Of a DNA stretch of 12,590 bases, positions 6,605 through 12,590 are shown one piece after another. The translations under genes were made by a program, and so were the position numbers. Within the stretch, counting starts at the first letter, position 1; each line of letters opens with the position of its first letter. The stretch spans positions 1 to 12,590 of the forward strand of contig JAUXEH010000052.1 in the NCBI GenBank assembly GCA_030620655.1. The letters are read 5' to 3'. Source of the DNA: Candidatus Aminicenantota bacterium. GTDB taxonomy: Bacteria; Acidobacteriota; Aminicenantia; Aminicenantales; Aminicenantaceae. The notes under the pieces were generated by a model. The model made no database searches. It was not told the DNA's origin and saw only the letters and a list, made by a program, of their open reading frames with translations.

Positions 6605-7510
6605 CTAATCTGGGACTGCGGTGAGGGATCGGCGATTGAGGAGCGGGGTGTTGGAAAGAGAAAAGATGAACAAGGCAACCCAAATAAACCCGAAGCTGAT
6701 CAGATGCGTGCGTGTGAAAGGCTCCCCATAGACCAGCACACCCAACAGAAGCTGCATGGTGGGTGCCAGGTACTGGAGGAATCCAGCGGTGGACAGCTTG
6801 ATCCGGCGCACACCTATGGTGTACCAAAGGAGGGGCGTAGCCGTGACCAGGCCGGCCCCGATCAGCTGCGCATGGGTCCATACCGAAGCGGTGCCCGCCG
6901 CCCCCTCGCCCCTCGCGGCCAGCAGTAGGATGAAGGCCAGGGCCAACGCCGAAAGCAGCCCGGTCTCGGCCGTCAGCCCAATGAGCGACTCGACCCGGGC
7001 GGTCTTGCGCAGCAGGCCGTAAAAACCGAAAGTCAGGGCCAGCGAGAGCGCGATCCAGGGGATCCTACCGCTCTGCAATGTCAGATATCCCACCCCAATC
7101 GATGCCAGCACAAGGGCCGAGACCTGCCACGCGTTCAGCCTCTCACGCAGGAATATCACCCCGAGAAGGACAGTGATCAGGGGATTGATGAAATAGCCCA
7201 GGCTGGAGTCTACGATGTGGTCATGATTGATCGCCCAGATGTATATGAACCAGTTGGACCCAATGATGGCGGCGGTCAGGATACAGACCCAGCGGTTGCG
7301 GGGGCTGCGGAAGGTCCACCTGAATTCGGCCCAGCGTTTCTTCCTCCCCAGCAGGAGGGAGACGAAGACAAACGACCAGAAGACGCGGTGGGCCAGGATC
7401 TCTTGGGAGGGTACGGACTGGAGGGCCTTCCAGTAAACCGGAAGCAGGCCCCACATGACAAACGCGGCCAGCACGTATAGGGTTCCGGTTTGTCGGGAAT
7501 TCCGGATCAT
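6605..7510 (-). CDS. rarD: RarD, EamA-family inner-membrane transporter (301 aa)
   Basis: This is a member of the drug/metabolite transporter superfamily, RarD branch, with about ten predicted membrane helices arranged as two EamA repeats. RarD-specific features near the N-terminus are FVMWGLLPVYWKAL followed by EILAHRVFWS; further on are NWFIYIWAINH, SLGYFINPL and the C-terminal GFLQYLAPTMQLLLGV. The length matches the family. The historical name, chloramphenicol-sensitive protein, does not define a substrate, which remains uncertain; export of small metabolites or amino acids is likely for the superfamily. The ATG at 7510-7508 has only a weak GGACGAACCGGT upstream, but the conserved N-terminus starts right there. 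I see no good promoter in the 160 bp upstream, which contain the palindromic element at 7579-7655. Confidence 0.93.
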   Translation of the reverse strand: MIRNSRQTGTLYVLAAFVMWGLLPVYWKALQSVPSQEILAHRVFWSFVFVSLLLGRKKRWAEFRWTFRSPRNRWVCILTAAIIGSNWFIYIWAINHDHIVDSSLGYFINPLITVLLGVIFLRERLNAWQVSALVLASIGVGYLTLQSGRIPWIALSLALTFGFYGLLRKTARVESLIGLTAETGLLSALALAFILLLAARGEGAAGTASVWTHAQLIGAGLVTATPLLWYTIGVRRIKLSTAGFLQYLAPTMQLLLGVLVYGEPFTRTHLISFGFIWVALFIFSLSNTPLLNRRSLTAVPD

Positions 7511-7578
7511 ACCGGTTCGTCCATTCTCATTTTATGAAGCCTAAGTGCTCTAGTTCGTAATTTCGGTGGCGTATTATT

Positions 7579-7655
7579 TTGTCATTGTGAGGAGCGAAGC
7601 GACGTGGCAATCTCATCTTAAAAAGAGATTGCTTCGCTATCGCTCGCAATGACAA
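7579..7655. repeat. Intergenic palindromic repeat of the GTCATTGCGAGGAGCGAAGCGACG type
   Basis: The left arm (7579-7614) and right arm (7625-7655) are imperfect inverted copies: TTGTCATTG pairs with CAATGACAA at the ends, and GCAATCTC pairs with GAGATTGC next to the 10-base loop. The arms differ by a few bases and a short indel in the middle. From general knowledge, near-identical palindromes are scattered in intergenic DNA of many unrelated bacteria and behave as non-coding repeats or small non-autonomous elements. Here it lies between the stop of the 150-aa barrel gene and the start of rarD. In RNA it would form a strong hairpin and could limit read-through. Confidence 0.85.
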
Positions 7656-7670
7656 TTTAGCGGAACGACC

Positions 7671-8123
7671 CTAGAAGTAGTAGCGGACCCCGATCCCTCC
7701 GTTGAAAAAGAGGTCGGTCTTGGGCGTGAGGTCGAAGATGGGGGCGATCTCCACAAAGATATCCAGGGGAGCATTCTCGAACATGTAATTGATCCCGAGA
7801 GGGACGCGAACACCGAACCGGACGTCGTTTCCCGTTTTTATACGGACCCCGATCCCGTAGTAGACGGGCAGATGCCCCTTTTCCAGCTTCAGCAGCCTGA
7901 AGTTGTGAACGATGTAATCCAGGTGCACATGCAGTGAGTCCTGATGCCCGAAGGACCAGGCCGCGGCCCCGACGAAAGCCGTCTTATAACCGGTCCAGGC
8001 CTTGAAGTTGATCCCCGTGGGTTCACCCAGGATCACGCCCAACCCGAATCCCCTGTCCTGTGCGAAGGTCGAGCCGCACAGGCCGAGAGCCAGCGCCAGA
8101 GTTATCAGGACAAATTTTTTCAT
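7671..8123 (-). CDS. Small outer-membrane beta-barrel protein, DUF3996/BAPKO_0422-like (150 aa)
   Basis: The signal peptide MKKFVLITLALALGLCGSTFA is followed by a compact barrel of about eight strands. It shows the repeated small-residue pattern GLGVILGEPTGINFKAW, AAAWSFG, LHVHLDYIVHNF, YGIGVRIKTG, GVRVPLGINY and GGIGVRYYF. The last residue is Phe within YYF, as expected for Bam-dependent insertion. The EPTG and AWSF blocks recall the DUF3996/BAPKO_0422 barrel family; this is from memory and not certain. The ATG at 8123-8121 has AGGAG 8 bases upstream. It begins 13 bp after the stop of the HExxH gene and is surely co-transcribed with it. No pore or enzyme function can be assigned. The 77-bp palindrome starts 16 bp past its stop and may end the transcript. 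Confidence 0.85.
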   Translation of the reverse strand: MKKFVLITLALALGLCGSTFAQDRGFGLGVILGEPTGINFKAWTGYKTAFVGAAAWSFGHQDSLHVHLDYIVHNFRLLKLEKGHLPVYYGIGVRIKTGNDVRFGVRVPLGINYMFENAPLDIFVEIAPIFDLTPKTDLFFNGGIGVRYYF

Positions 8124-8136
8124 AAACGCTCTCCTC

Positions 8137-8991
8137 TTACGAACCGCCGGCCATGCGCCGGAAAAGCTCCTTGATATCTTTTTCCAGCTCCGGATTTTCG
8201 CTGACCAGCAGGGAGATGTAGCGGGCGCCCCCTTCATAGAAGGAAACTCGGTCGAAGGGAGGTGCCCCCTCGCTCTCTCTCGGCTCGAGCCCGAGCTCCG
8301 CCCTCACCCTGTTCTCGATGTAACGGGCGAAGCCTTCCTTCCACTCCTGCCAGACCATGTACTCATAATCCTGAGCATTGAGCACTTCCTGTAAAAACGC
8401 ACGGCAGCGGGATACCGCGGCCATGTCGCCTGCCGCCGCTCTCTCCAAAAACAGGGTGTAGATCTCTACGAAGGTCCCGTCTGAATAGGGGAACGGATGA
8501 GCGAGTTCCCACATGTAATCACCCACCGCTTCGGCCTGCTGTGCGATGCTCAGCCGTGCTTTGAGCTCGAGTTCGCAGGTCGCCATCTGAGCGCAGTGGA
8601 TAAACTCATGGAAGATGGTCGCATACCCGGAAAGATCGTCGAAGACCTCGCCGGTCACGATACAGGCCATTCTGTTGTCATAAAAATCCAGCGGGAAAGC
8701 GGCCCGCACGCCTTGCGGTACGATCATAGGAGGCCTGGCTGTCATGACAAGCTCGTAAGGCCGCCCTTTCTCCATTACTTCGAATACATAAAATACTTCA
8801 CCCTCCACCACCGCGACCGGATAAAGGCCCTCCAGCAGAGGATGAACGTCCTTCACTCCCACGTGAAGCTCGACAAGCTTCTTGAAGCCCGCCGCATATC
8901 TCGCAGCAGCGGCCTGTTCCTCCTCTGATTGAGCCGGCGCCCAGAGGCACACCAGCGTGAATATGCAGATACCGATCAGTATTTTTCTCAT
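8137..8991 (-). CDS. Secreted putative zinc metallopeptidase with HExxH motif, family not recognised (284 aa)
   Basis: The signal peptide is MRKILIGICIFTLVCLWAPA, with likely cleavage near APA/QS. In the mature part HEFIH (128-132) within GYATIFHEFIHCAQMAT fits the HExxH zinc site, with Glu129 as catalytic base. A later WKEGFARYIE (218-226) looks like the gluzincin-type EG-FA-Y block, whose Glu219 could be the third ligand. Both the region before HExxH (FYVFEVMEKGRPYELVM) and the C-terminal helix look soluble, and there is no membrane anchor. I do not know a named family with this layout. The start at 8991-8989 is chosen for the signal peptide; its RBS is weak and the frame stays open far upstream, into the sulfatase gene. 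It sits 119 bp after the TPR-sulfatase gene and 13 bp before the small barrel gene. A pseudo-enzyme is possible. Confidence 0.8.
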   Translation of the reverse strand: MRKILIGICIFTLVCLWAPAQSEEEQAAAARYAAGFKKLVELHVGVKDVHPLLEGLYPVAVVEGEVFYVFEVMEKGRPYELVMTARPPMIVPQGVRAAFPLDFYDNRMACIVTGEVFDDLSGYATIFHEFIHCAQMATCELELKARLSIAQQAEAVGDYMWELAHPFPYSDGTFVEIYTLFLERAAAGDMAAVSRCRAFLQEVLNAQDYEYMVWQEWKEGFARYIENRVRAELGLEPRESEGAPPFDRVSFYEGGARYISLLVSENPELEKDIKELFRRMAGGS

Positions 8992-9010
8992 GGTATAAAC
9001 CCAATGCTCT

Positions 9011-9039
9011 CTTATACCCCAAAATCCACGGAATTTCCA
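9011..9039 (-). promoter_or_regulatory. Possible promoter for the HExxH protein and small barrel pair
   Basis: On the minus strand the -35 is TGGAAA (9039-9034, 4 of 6), the spacer is 17 bp, and the -10 is TATAAG (9016-9011, 5 of 6). Transcription would begin near 9004, leaving a leader of only about 13 bases, which fits the poor RBS. Read-through from the sulfatase gene is the alternative. Confidence 0.35.
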
Positions 9040-9098
9040 GCCAGGCATAATCCGAGAGCACATGTTAGGATCCCCTCCCGCCGCCGGGGTGGCTCCGC

Positions 9099-9111
9099 GG
9101 GGAACGTCCCC
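9099..9111. repeat. Palindrome GGGGAACGTCCCC overlapping the sulfatase stop codon
   Basis: The arms GGGGA and TCCCC flank an ACG centre, and the last base is part of the TAG stop (9113-9111) of the TPR-sulfatase gene. It resembles the palindromes at 4398-4410 and 4472-4481. The adjoining 9077-9101 is GC-rich and can fold further (CCCGC with GCGGG, GCC with GGC). There is no T-tract, so an intrinsic terminator is not supported. Confidence 0.45.
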
Positions 9112-11030
9112 TAGTATTTGACGGAGTTGCGCTCTTCCAGCTGGCTCTTGAATTTTTCGGCGGCATCTCTGCCGTTTATGGCAGCCTGTAGAAAGGGATT
9201 GAACGCCAGGGCGTTGTTGAAGTTGGACACGGCCAGGCGGTACTGGTTCAGGTCGTGAGAGCGAAGGAAATACATCAGATGCACAGAGCCTATGTTGTTG
9301 TAGATAAGGGAGTTGCTTTTGTCGAGCTTCAAGGCTTCCTGGTAGTTGGCCAAAGCCAGTTCGAAGCGTCCGCTTTTCTGCTGGGCCACACCTAGATAGA
9401 TAAAATAATCCGGATTGTTGTCTTCCTTCGCGATACATTTCTTCAGCAGCTTGATGGCCTCTTCATACTCCTGGACCTCCACCAGCATCAAGCCCAGCCG
9501 CGCCTGCAGGTAGAGGCTGTCCCTGTTGGCCTTCAGCCCATCCCTGAGGCTCTGCACGGCCTGTTCCTTGATTCCCAGGGAGAAGAACAGGTTGGACATG
9601 TGGCTGTAAGCGGGAATATAGTCCGGCCGCGTGGTTATGACCTCCTTGAGGTTCTTCAGGGCCTGGTCGTGGCGCCCCTCGCGGAAATCCTTGATCGCAG
9701 TCAGCATTTTTATCTGCAGCGGCAGCAGGCTCTTGAGGTCGTCCTTCGGCCCGTATTTTTTCTGTCCCTTGGCTTTTCCCGCTGTGATGTAACCGAGGGT
9801 CCTCATCTTGCTGATCATGTCCTGTTCCACATCGTCCAGATTCTGCTCCACAACATCACCCCGAAGCTTTTTCTGCAGTTTCTTCAGGTCCTTCTCGAGT
9901 CGGGTGACATCCGATTTCGATGCCAGGTTGAACTCCTCGGCCACATCGCGTTTCAGGTCGTAAACCTCTTTGATGGGCTGGTCGATGAACTTCATATCCC
10001 CACGGATAAAACCGCGCAGGGGGGCCCATCCGGCGGTGAGATTCGGCGTCATGGATTCAAAATAGATAGTGGCATCCAACCGCCCCTTGCCTTTAGCCAG
10101 GGGCAGGAGGGACTCTCCCTGGATGTGCTTAGGGCTTTTCAGTCCCAGGGCCTCGCACACCGTGGGAAAGATATCCATATGGGAGACGTTCTCATGCACT
10201 TCTGCCGGCTTCCGGGCCGGAACGTACACGAACAGGGGCACATGGATCGTGCTGTTGTAGGCGAAATAGCTGTGTGAGATCTCGCCTTTGTCCCCCAGGG
10301 CTTCGCCGTGGTCGGCGGTCAGGATGATGATGGTGTCGGACATCCTTCCGCTGTCCTCCAGAAAATCGAACAGCTTGCCGAGCTGCTCATCCATGAAGGC
10401 GGCTTCTCCAGAATAGGGATCGTCTTTGTACAACTGATCATAAGGAGCCGGAGGATCATAGGGATCATGAGGATCGAACAGGTGGACCCATGAGAACCAC
10501 TTACCGGTCTGTTTGGAGATCCACTTAATGGCCGGCTCCAGCACCTCGTCCGCACGGCGCTGGGCGAAATAGAGAGAATAGGGTTTCTGCACACCGTAAT
10601 TGTCATCGTAAAGATCGAATCCCTGGTCCAGCCCGAAGCGTGAATCCAGGGGGAACGCAGCGATAAAGGCCGCGGTGCTGTAGTCAACTTCCTTGAGAAA
10701 CTCGGCCATTGTGAGGAACCTGTCTTCTAGCTTGAATCCGGGGTTGTCGGAGATGCCGTGATAGAGCGGTGTGGTCCCGGTCATGATGTTGACATGCGAG
10801 GGGAGAGTTACGGGATTATGGGCGAAGGCACGGTGGTACACGGCCGACCGCGAGGCCAGCTTGTCCATGTTGGGGGTGCGGACATAGGCATCCGTATGAA
10901 AACTCACCCTGTCGTAGCGGAGCGTGTCCACCGTGATGAGCAGGACGTTATAATCCTTCTGTTTGGCGGCCGCGGTCAGGCTGAGAGACAGGCCCAGCAG
11001 CACTATGGTACTTATCTTTAGTAATTTCAT
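9111..11030 (-). CDS. Exported sulfatase-fold hydrolase fused to TPR repeats, Thr at the nucleophile site (639 aa)
   Basis: After a signal peptide (about 1-23, ending LTAAAK), residues 27-370 form an alkaline-phosphatase/sulfatase superfamily domain. Expected metal ligands are Asp35 in LITVDTLRYDR, Asp186/His188 in FDPHDPYDPP, and Asp240/His241 in LTADHGEALGDKG, with His253 further on. Classical sulfatases have C/S-x-P-x-R, with Cys or Ser matured to formylglycine; here the site reads TLPSH (75-79) before NIMTG. Thr75 would be the nucleophile and Arg is replaced by His, so a formylglycine sulfatase is unlikely and a phosphoesterase or transferase is more plausible. A charged linker (about 372-430) leads to TPR-like helices (about 435-615; EGRHDQALKNLKEV, QEYEEAIKLLKK, GRFELALANYQEALKLD). 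The ATG at 11030-11028 has AGAGGA 8 bases upstream. Similar fusions are common in Acidobacteriota, as I recall. The protein is likely periplasmic. Confidence 0.9.
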   Translation of the reverse strand: MKLLKISTIVLLGLSLSLTAAAKQKDYNVLLITVDTLRYDRVSFHTDAYVRTPNMDKLASRSAVYHRAFAHNPVTLPSHVNIMTGTTPLYHGISDNPGFKLEDRFLTMAEFLKEVDYSTAAFIAAFPLDSRFGLDQGFDLYDDNYGVQKPYSLYFAQRRADEVLEPAIKWISKQTGKWFSWVHLFDPHDPYDPPAPYDQLYKDDPYSGEAAFMDEQLGKLFDFLEDSGRMSDTIIILTADHGEALGDKGEISHSYFAYNSTIHVPLFVYVPARKPAEVHENVSHMDIFPTVCEALGLKSPKHIQGESLLPLAKGKGRLDATIYFESMTPNLTAGWAPLRGFIRGDMKFIDQPIKEVYDLKRDVAEEFNLASKSDVTRLEKDLKKLQKKLRGDVVEQNLDDVEQDMISKMRTLGYITAGKAKGQKKYGPKDDLKSLLPLQIKMLTAIKDFREGRHDQALKNLKEVITTRPDYIPAYSHMSNLFFSLGIKEQAVQSLRDGLKANRDSLYLQARLGLMLVEVQEYEEAIKLLKKCIAKEDNNPDYFIYLGVAQQKSGRFELALANYQEALKLDKSNSLIYNNIGSVHLMYFLRSHDLNQYRLAVSNFNNALAFNPFLQAAINGRDAAEKFKSQLEERNSVKY

Positions 11031-11181
11031 TCCTAGTATCCTCTGATACACTGATTCCAAGGGGCAGGTAAAGTATATAAAGTATACGGCGAGATCCTCT
11101 TACTTGCCCTCAGATATATTAGACTCTATTTTGACGGATCATCTTCCCATTTTTTGGAAAAAATCAAGATTTGCCCGCCTC
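11031..11181 (-). promoter_or_regulatory. AT-rich intergenic region upstream of the TPR-sulfatase gene
   Basis: This 151-bp gap between two minus-strand genes is clearly richer in A and T than its surroundings. It holds a tandem pair of AAAGTATA (11070-11077 and 11079-11086), which on the minus strand reads TATACTTT twice, so two TATACT -10-like hexamers occur 9 bases apart. Neither has a recognisable -35 at 16-18 bp. A TTTTTTGGAAAAAA stretch (11152-11165) lies nearer the serine hydrolase stop but lacks a GC stem, so a terminator is not supported. A promoter for the sulfatase gene is likely somewhere here. Confidence 0.35.
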
Positions 11182-12590
11182 TCAATCCCGGCGGACGGCC
11201 TTTATCACGCTATCTCCAGCGGGCACGGTCAAGGCCGAGACGCGTCCGTCCTCACCCGCGGCAAACTGGATCTTGAACGTCCGGGCCAGGTCCAGATGGT
11301 AGCCGGCAAAGGCGCCGTCCGAGAGGGGCAAAAACGGGATGGACAGGCGGGGCGCCCCCATGGCCGGGGCCATGCCGATGTTGGACCCGTCCTTCCAGTA
11401 GAGCCCGAAATAGATGCTCCCCTTCTCTCCCTTGAGCTCGACGAACGTCTGGGCCGCTTCGACATCACCCAGGGTCGCCGGCATGGTCATGTGGGCTATG
11501 ACTAGCGCGACCTTCCCGGTGCGGGGGGCGTACCGCTTCAGGCGCATCTCGATAAGATCCCGGACAGGCTGCTGTCGCCTTTCCCGCTCGTGCAGGACGG
11601 CATCGAGGGGTCCATAATCGCCCGCCAGGACCGCCGAGAACACGGTCACGGAGAGCTTATTGAGCTGGTGGTACCGCTTCCTGGACTCGGGACTCAAACC
11701 CAACAGGGCGTTAATGGCAGACTGTCCCTGCGGCCGGACCAGCAGCCTGCCCTGGCTGTGGCTCACCTCCAACAAATCTCCCCCGAACACGACATAGGAT
11801 CCCACGTACCGCTCCGCCCCCGGGACCGATGTAATTGTTGTGGCGGGCGGGATCTCGACATCCCCTCCGAACACCAGAGTCTCGATCTTGTCCCCCACGA
11901 CTTCCATCAGGGTCATCTGCCCGAAGCTCTGGTTGCAGAACAGCATGGTGACGATCCCGGCATCGAGATACCGCCGGAGCTCCGAGCTGCTGCCCAGTGA
12001 GCTCCCCCCGTCATGCTGTATGAGCAGGCCGATATCACGCTCCAGGATGTCCCAGCCATAGCCGTAGTCGTTTTCGACCGGTGTGAACATCTTCTTTTTG
12101 ACGGACTCAGACAGGACCTTATCTCCGGGCAGGGCCAGGTGCCAGCGATACATGTCCCCGGTCGTGGACAGGATGCCCCCGTTCCCCAGGAGATTCCAGT
12201 ACGGGTAGGGTTTTTCCAAAGGAGTCCCGTTATCCCGATCTCCCACGTACCAGTGGGCGACAACCCGGACTTTCCAATCGGGCAGCCTGTATCCGGTATT
12301 CTTCATACCGGCCGGAAGGAACAGCTGCTCCCGCTGGAAGGCCTCGTAAGTTTTACCGGAAACCTTCTCGATGACGGCCGCCAGCAGGCTGTAGCCGGCA
12401 TTGGAATAGGAAAATCTCTGCCCGGGGGGAAACTGGAGGGGGCGCTCCAGAATCTTTTTCACCGTGGTATCCCGCAGGGCCTCCACAAAGTCCGGCCCCA
12501 CGGCATCGACCACTCCCGCGGTGTGCGTCAGCAGGTGGTGCAAGGTGATCCCTTGCTTGTCCTCCGGCACATCCTCGAAATATTTGCTGA
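11182..12590 (-). CDS. Serine hydrolase of the beta-lactamase (class C) fold, N-terminus outside the window
   Basis: The frame runs off the right edge: the last bases encode SKYFEDVPEDKQ, and ITLHHLLTHTAG follows, a hallmark of class C-type serine hydrolases (PF00144). The catalytic SxxK motif would lie upstream, outside the window. The second motif is YSN in FSYSNAGYSLLA. The third, normally KTG, is HDG in LLIQHDGGSSLG, typical of esterase- or D-aminopeptidase-like members, not true beta-lactamases. GNGGILSTTGDMYRW is also a family block. About 200 C-terminal residues, starting near AERYVGSYV, form an extra beta-rich domain that may be DUF3471-like at its start. The GTG at 12570 is internal, not the start. 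Such proteins usually act in the periplasm on peptides or esters; the substrate is unknown. The stop is followed by 151 bp before the next minus-strand gene. Confidence 0.9.
   Translation of the reverse strand, partial: SKYFEDVPEDKQGITLHHLLTHTAGVVDAVGPDFVEALRDTTVKKILERPLQFPPGQRFSYSNAGYSLLAAVIEKVSGKTYEAFQREQLFLPAGMKNTGYRLPDWKVRVVAHWYVGDRDNGTPLEKPYPYWNLLGNGGILSTTGDMYRWHLALPGDKVLSESVKKKMFTPVENDYGYGWDILERDIGLLIQHDGGSSLGSSSELRRYLDAGIVTMLFCNQSFGQMTLMEVVGDKIETLVFGGDVEIPPATTITSVPGAERYVGSYVVFGGDLLEVSHSQGRLLVRPQGQSAINALLGLSPESRKRYHQLNKLSVTVFSAVLAGDYGPLDAVLHERERRQQPVRDLIEMRLKRYAPRTGKVALVIAHMTMPATLGDVEAAQTFVELKGEKGSIYFGLYWKDGSNIGMAPAMGAPRLSIPFLPLSDGAFAGYHLDLARTFKIQFAAGEDGRVSALTVPAGDSVIKAVRRD

Noticed and set aside
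8992..9438. An N-terminal extension of the HExxH protein by 149 residues
   Set aside because: The extension overlaps the TPR-sulfatase coding sequence in another frame and has no domain; a clean signal peptide begins at 8991.
9111..11030. Annotation as a formylglycine-dependent sulfatase
   Set aside because: The required C/S-x-P-x-R site is TLPSH here; only the fold and metal motifs agree.
11152..11165. TTTTTTGGAAAAAA as an intrinsic terminator after the serine hydrolase gene
   Set aside because: The palindrome has only a two-base centre and no GC-rich stem before a T-run, so it does not fit a terminator.
11182..12570. GTG at 12570 as the start of the serine hydrolase
   Set aside because: The frame continues to the window edge with family-like sequence (SKYFEDV), and the catalytic SxxK motif must lie further upstream, so the gene is truncated by the window.

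Overview
The window looks like an ordinary chromosomal stretch from a moderately GC-rich Gram-negative bacterium. Two proteins look like outer-membrane beta-barrels, several others carry export signals, and the visible promoters fit a sigma-70 type consensus. The mix of an exported TPR-fused sulfatase-fold protein, a C69 dipeptidase, a beta-lactamase-fold serine hydrolase, RarD and an imperfect GTCATTG...CAATGAC palindrome recalls Acidobacteriota/Aminicenantes-like genomes. That placement is an impression from gene content, not a demonstrated assignment. I see no phage, transposase, integrase, CRISPR, tRNA or rRNA.

Layout. Positions 1-380 hold no convincing gene but contain a long inverted repeat (263-328) just ahead of a predicted 441-aa outer-membrane barrel gene (381-1706, +). 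That gene converges on a minus-strand group read 4321 to 1722: a small acidic protein (69 aa), an unknown 115-aa protein and an orphan PAS-GAF-PAS histidine kinase of the HisKA_2 type. The group starts from a TTGACA promoter, and the kinase has a second promoter candidate inside the group. A divergent region (4322-4544) separates it from a 91-aa unknown gene on the plus strand. This region has outward-facing promoters, each with a GGGACG/TCCC palindrome just upstream.

The 91-aa gene and the following minus-strand gene, a secreted C69 dipeptidase (4817-6457), have interlocking stop codons. Next comes rarD (6605-7510), an EamA-family inner-membrane transporter, and then a known type of intergenic palindrome (7579-7655). 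After that is a run of minus-strand genes for exported proteins, in transcription order: a beta-lactamase-fold serine hydrolase (cut by the window end), a sulfatase-fold/TPR fusion with Thr at the nucleophile position, an unfamiliar secreted HExxH protein, and a 150-aa outer-membrane barrel. The last two are 13 bp apart and surely co-transcribed.

The theme is cell-envelope and extracytoplasmic processing (peptidases, hydrolases, barrels) plus one sensory kinase. I found no clear new multi-gene system. The most interesting leads are the divergent promoter region with paired palindromes, the three unknown small proteins around it, the HExxH protein next to the small barrel, and the Thr-type sulfatase-fold protein.
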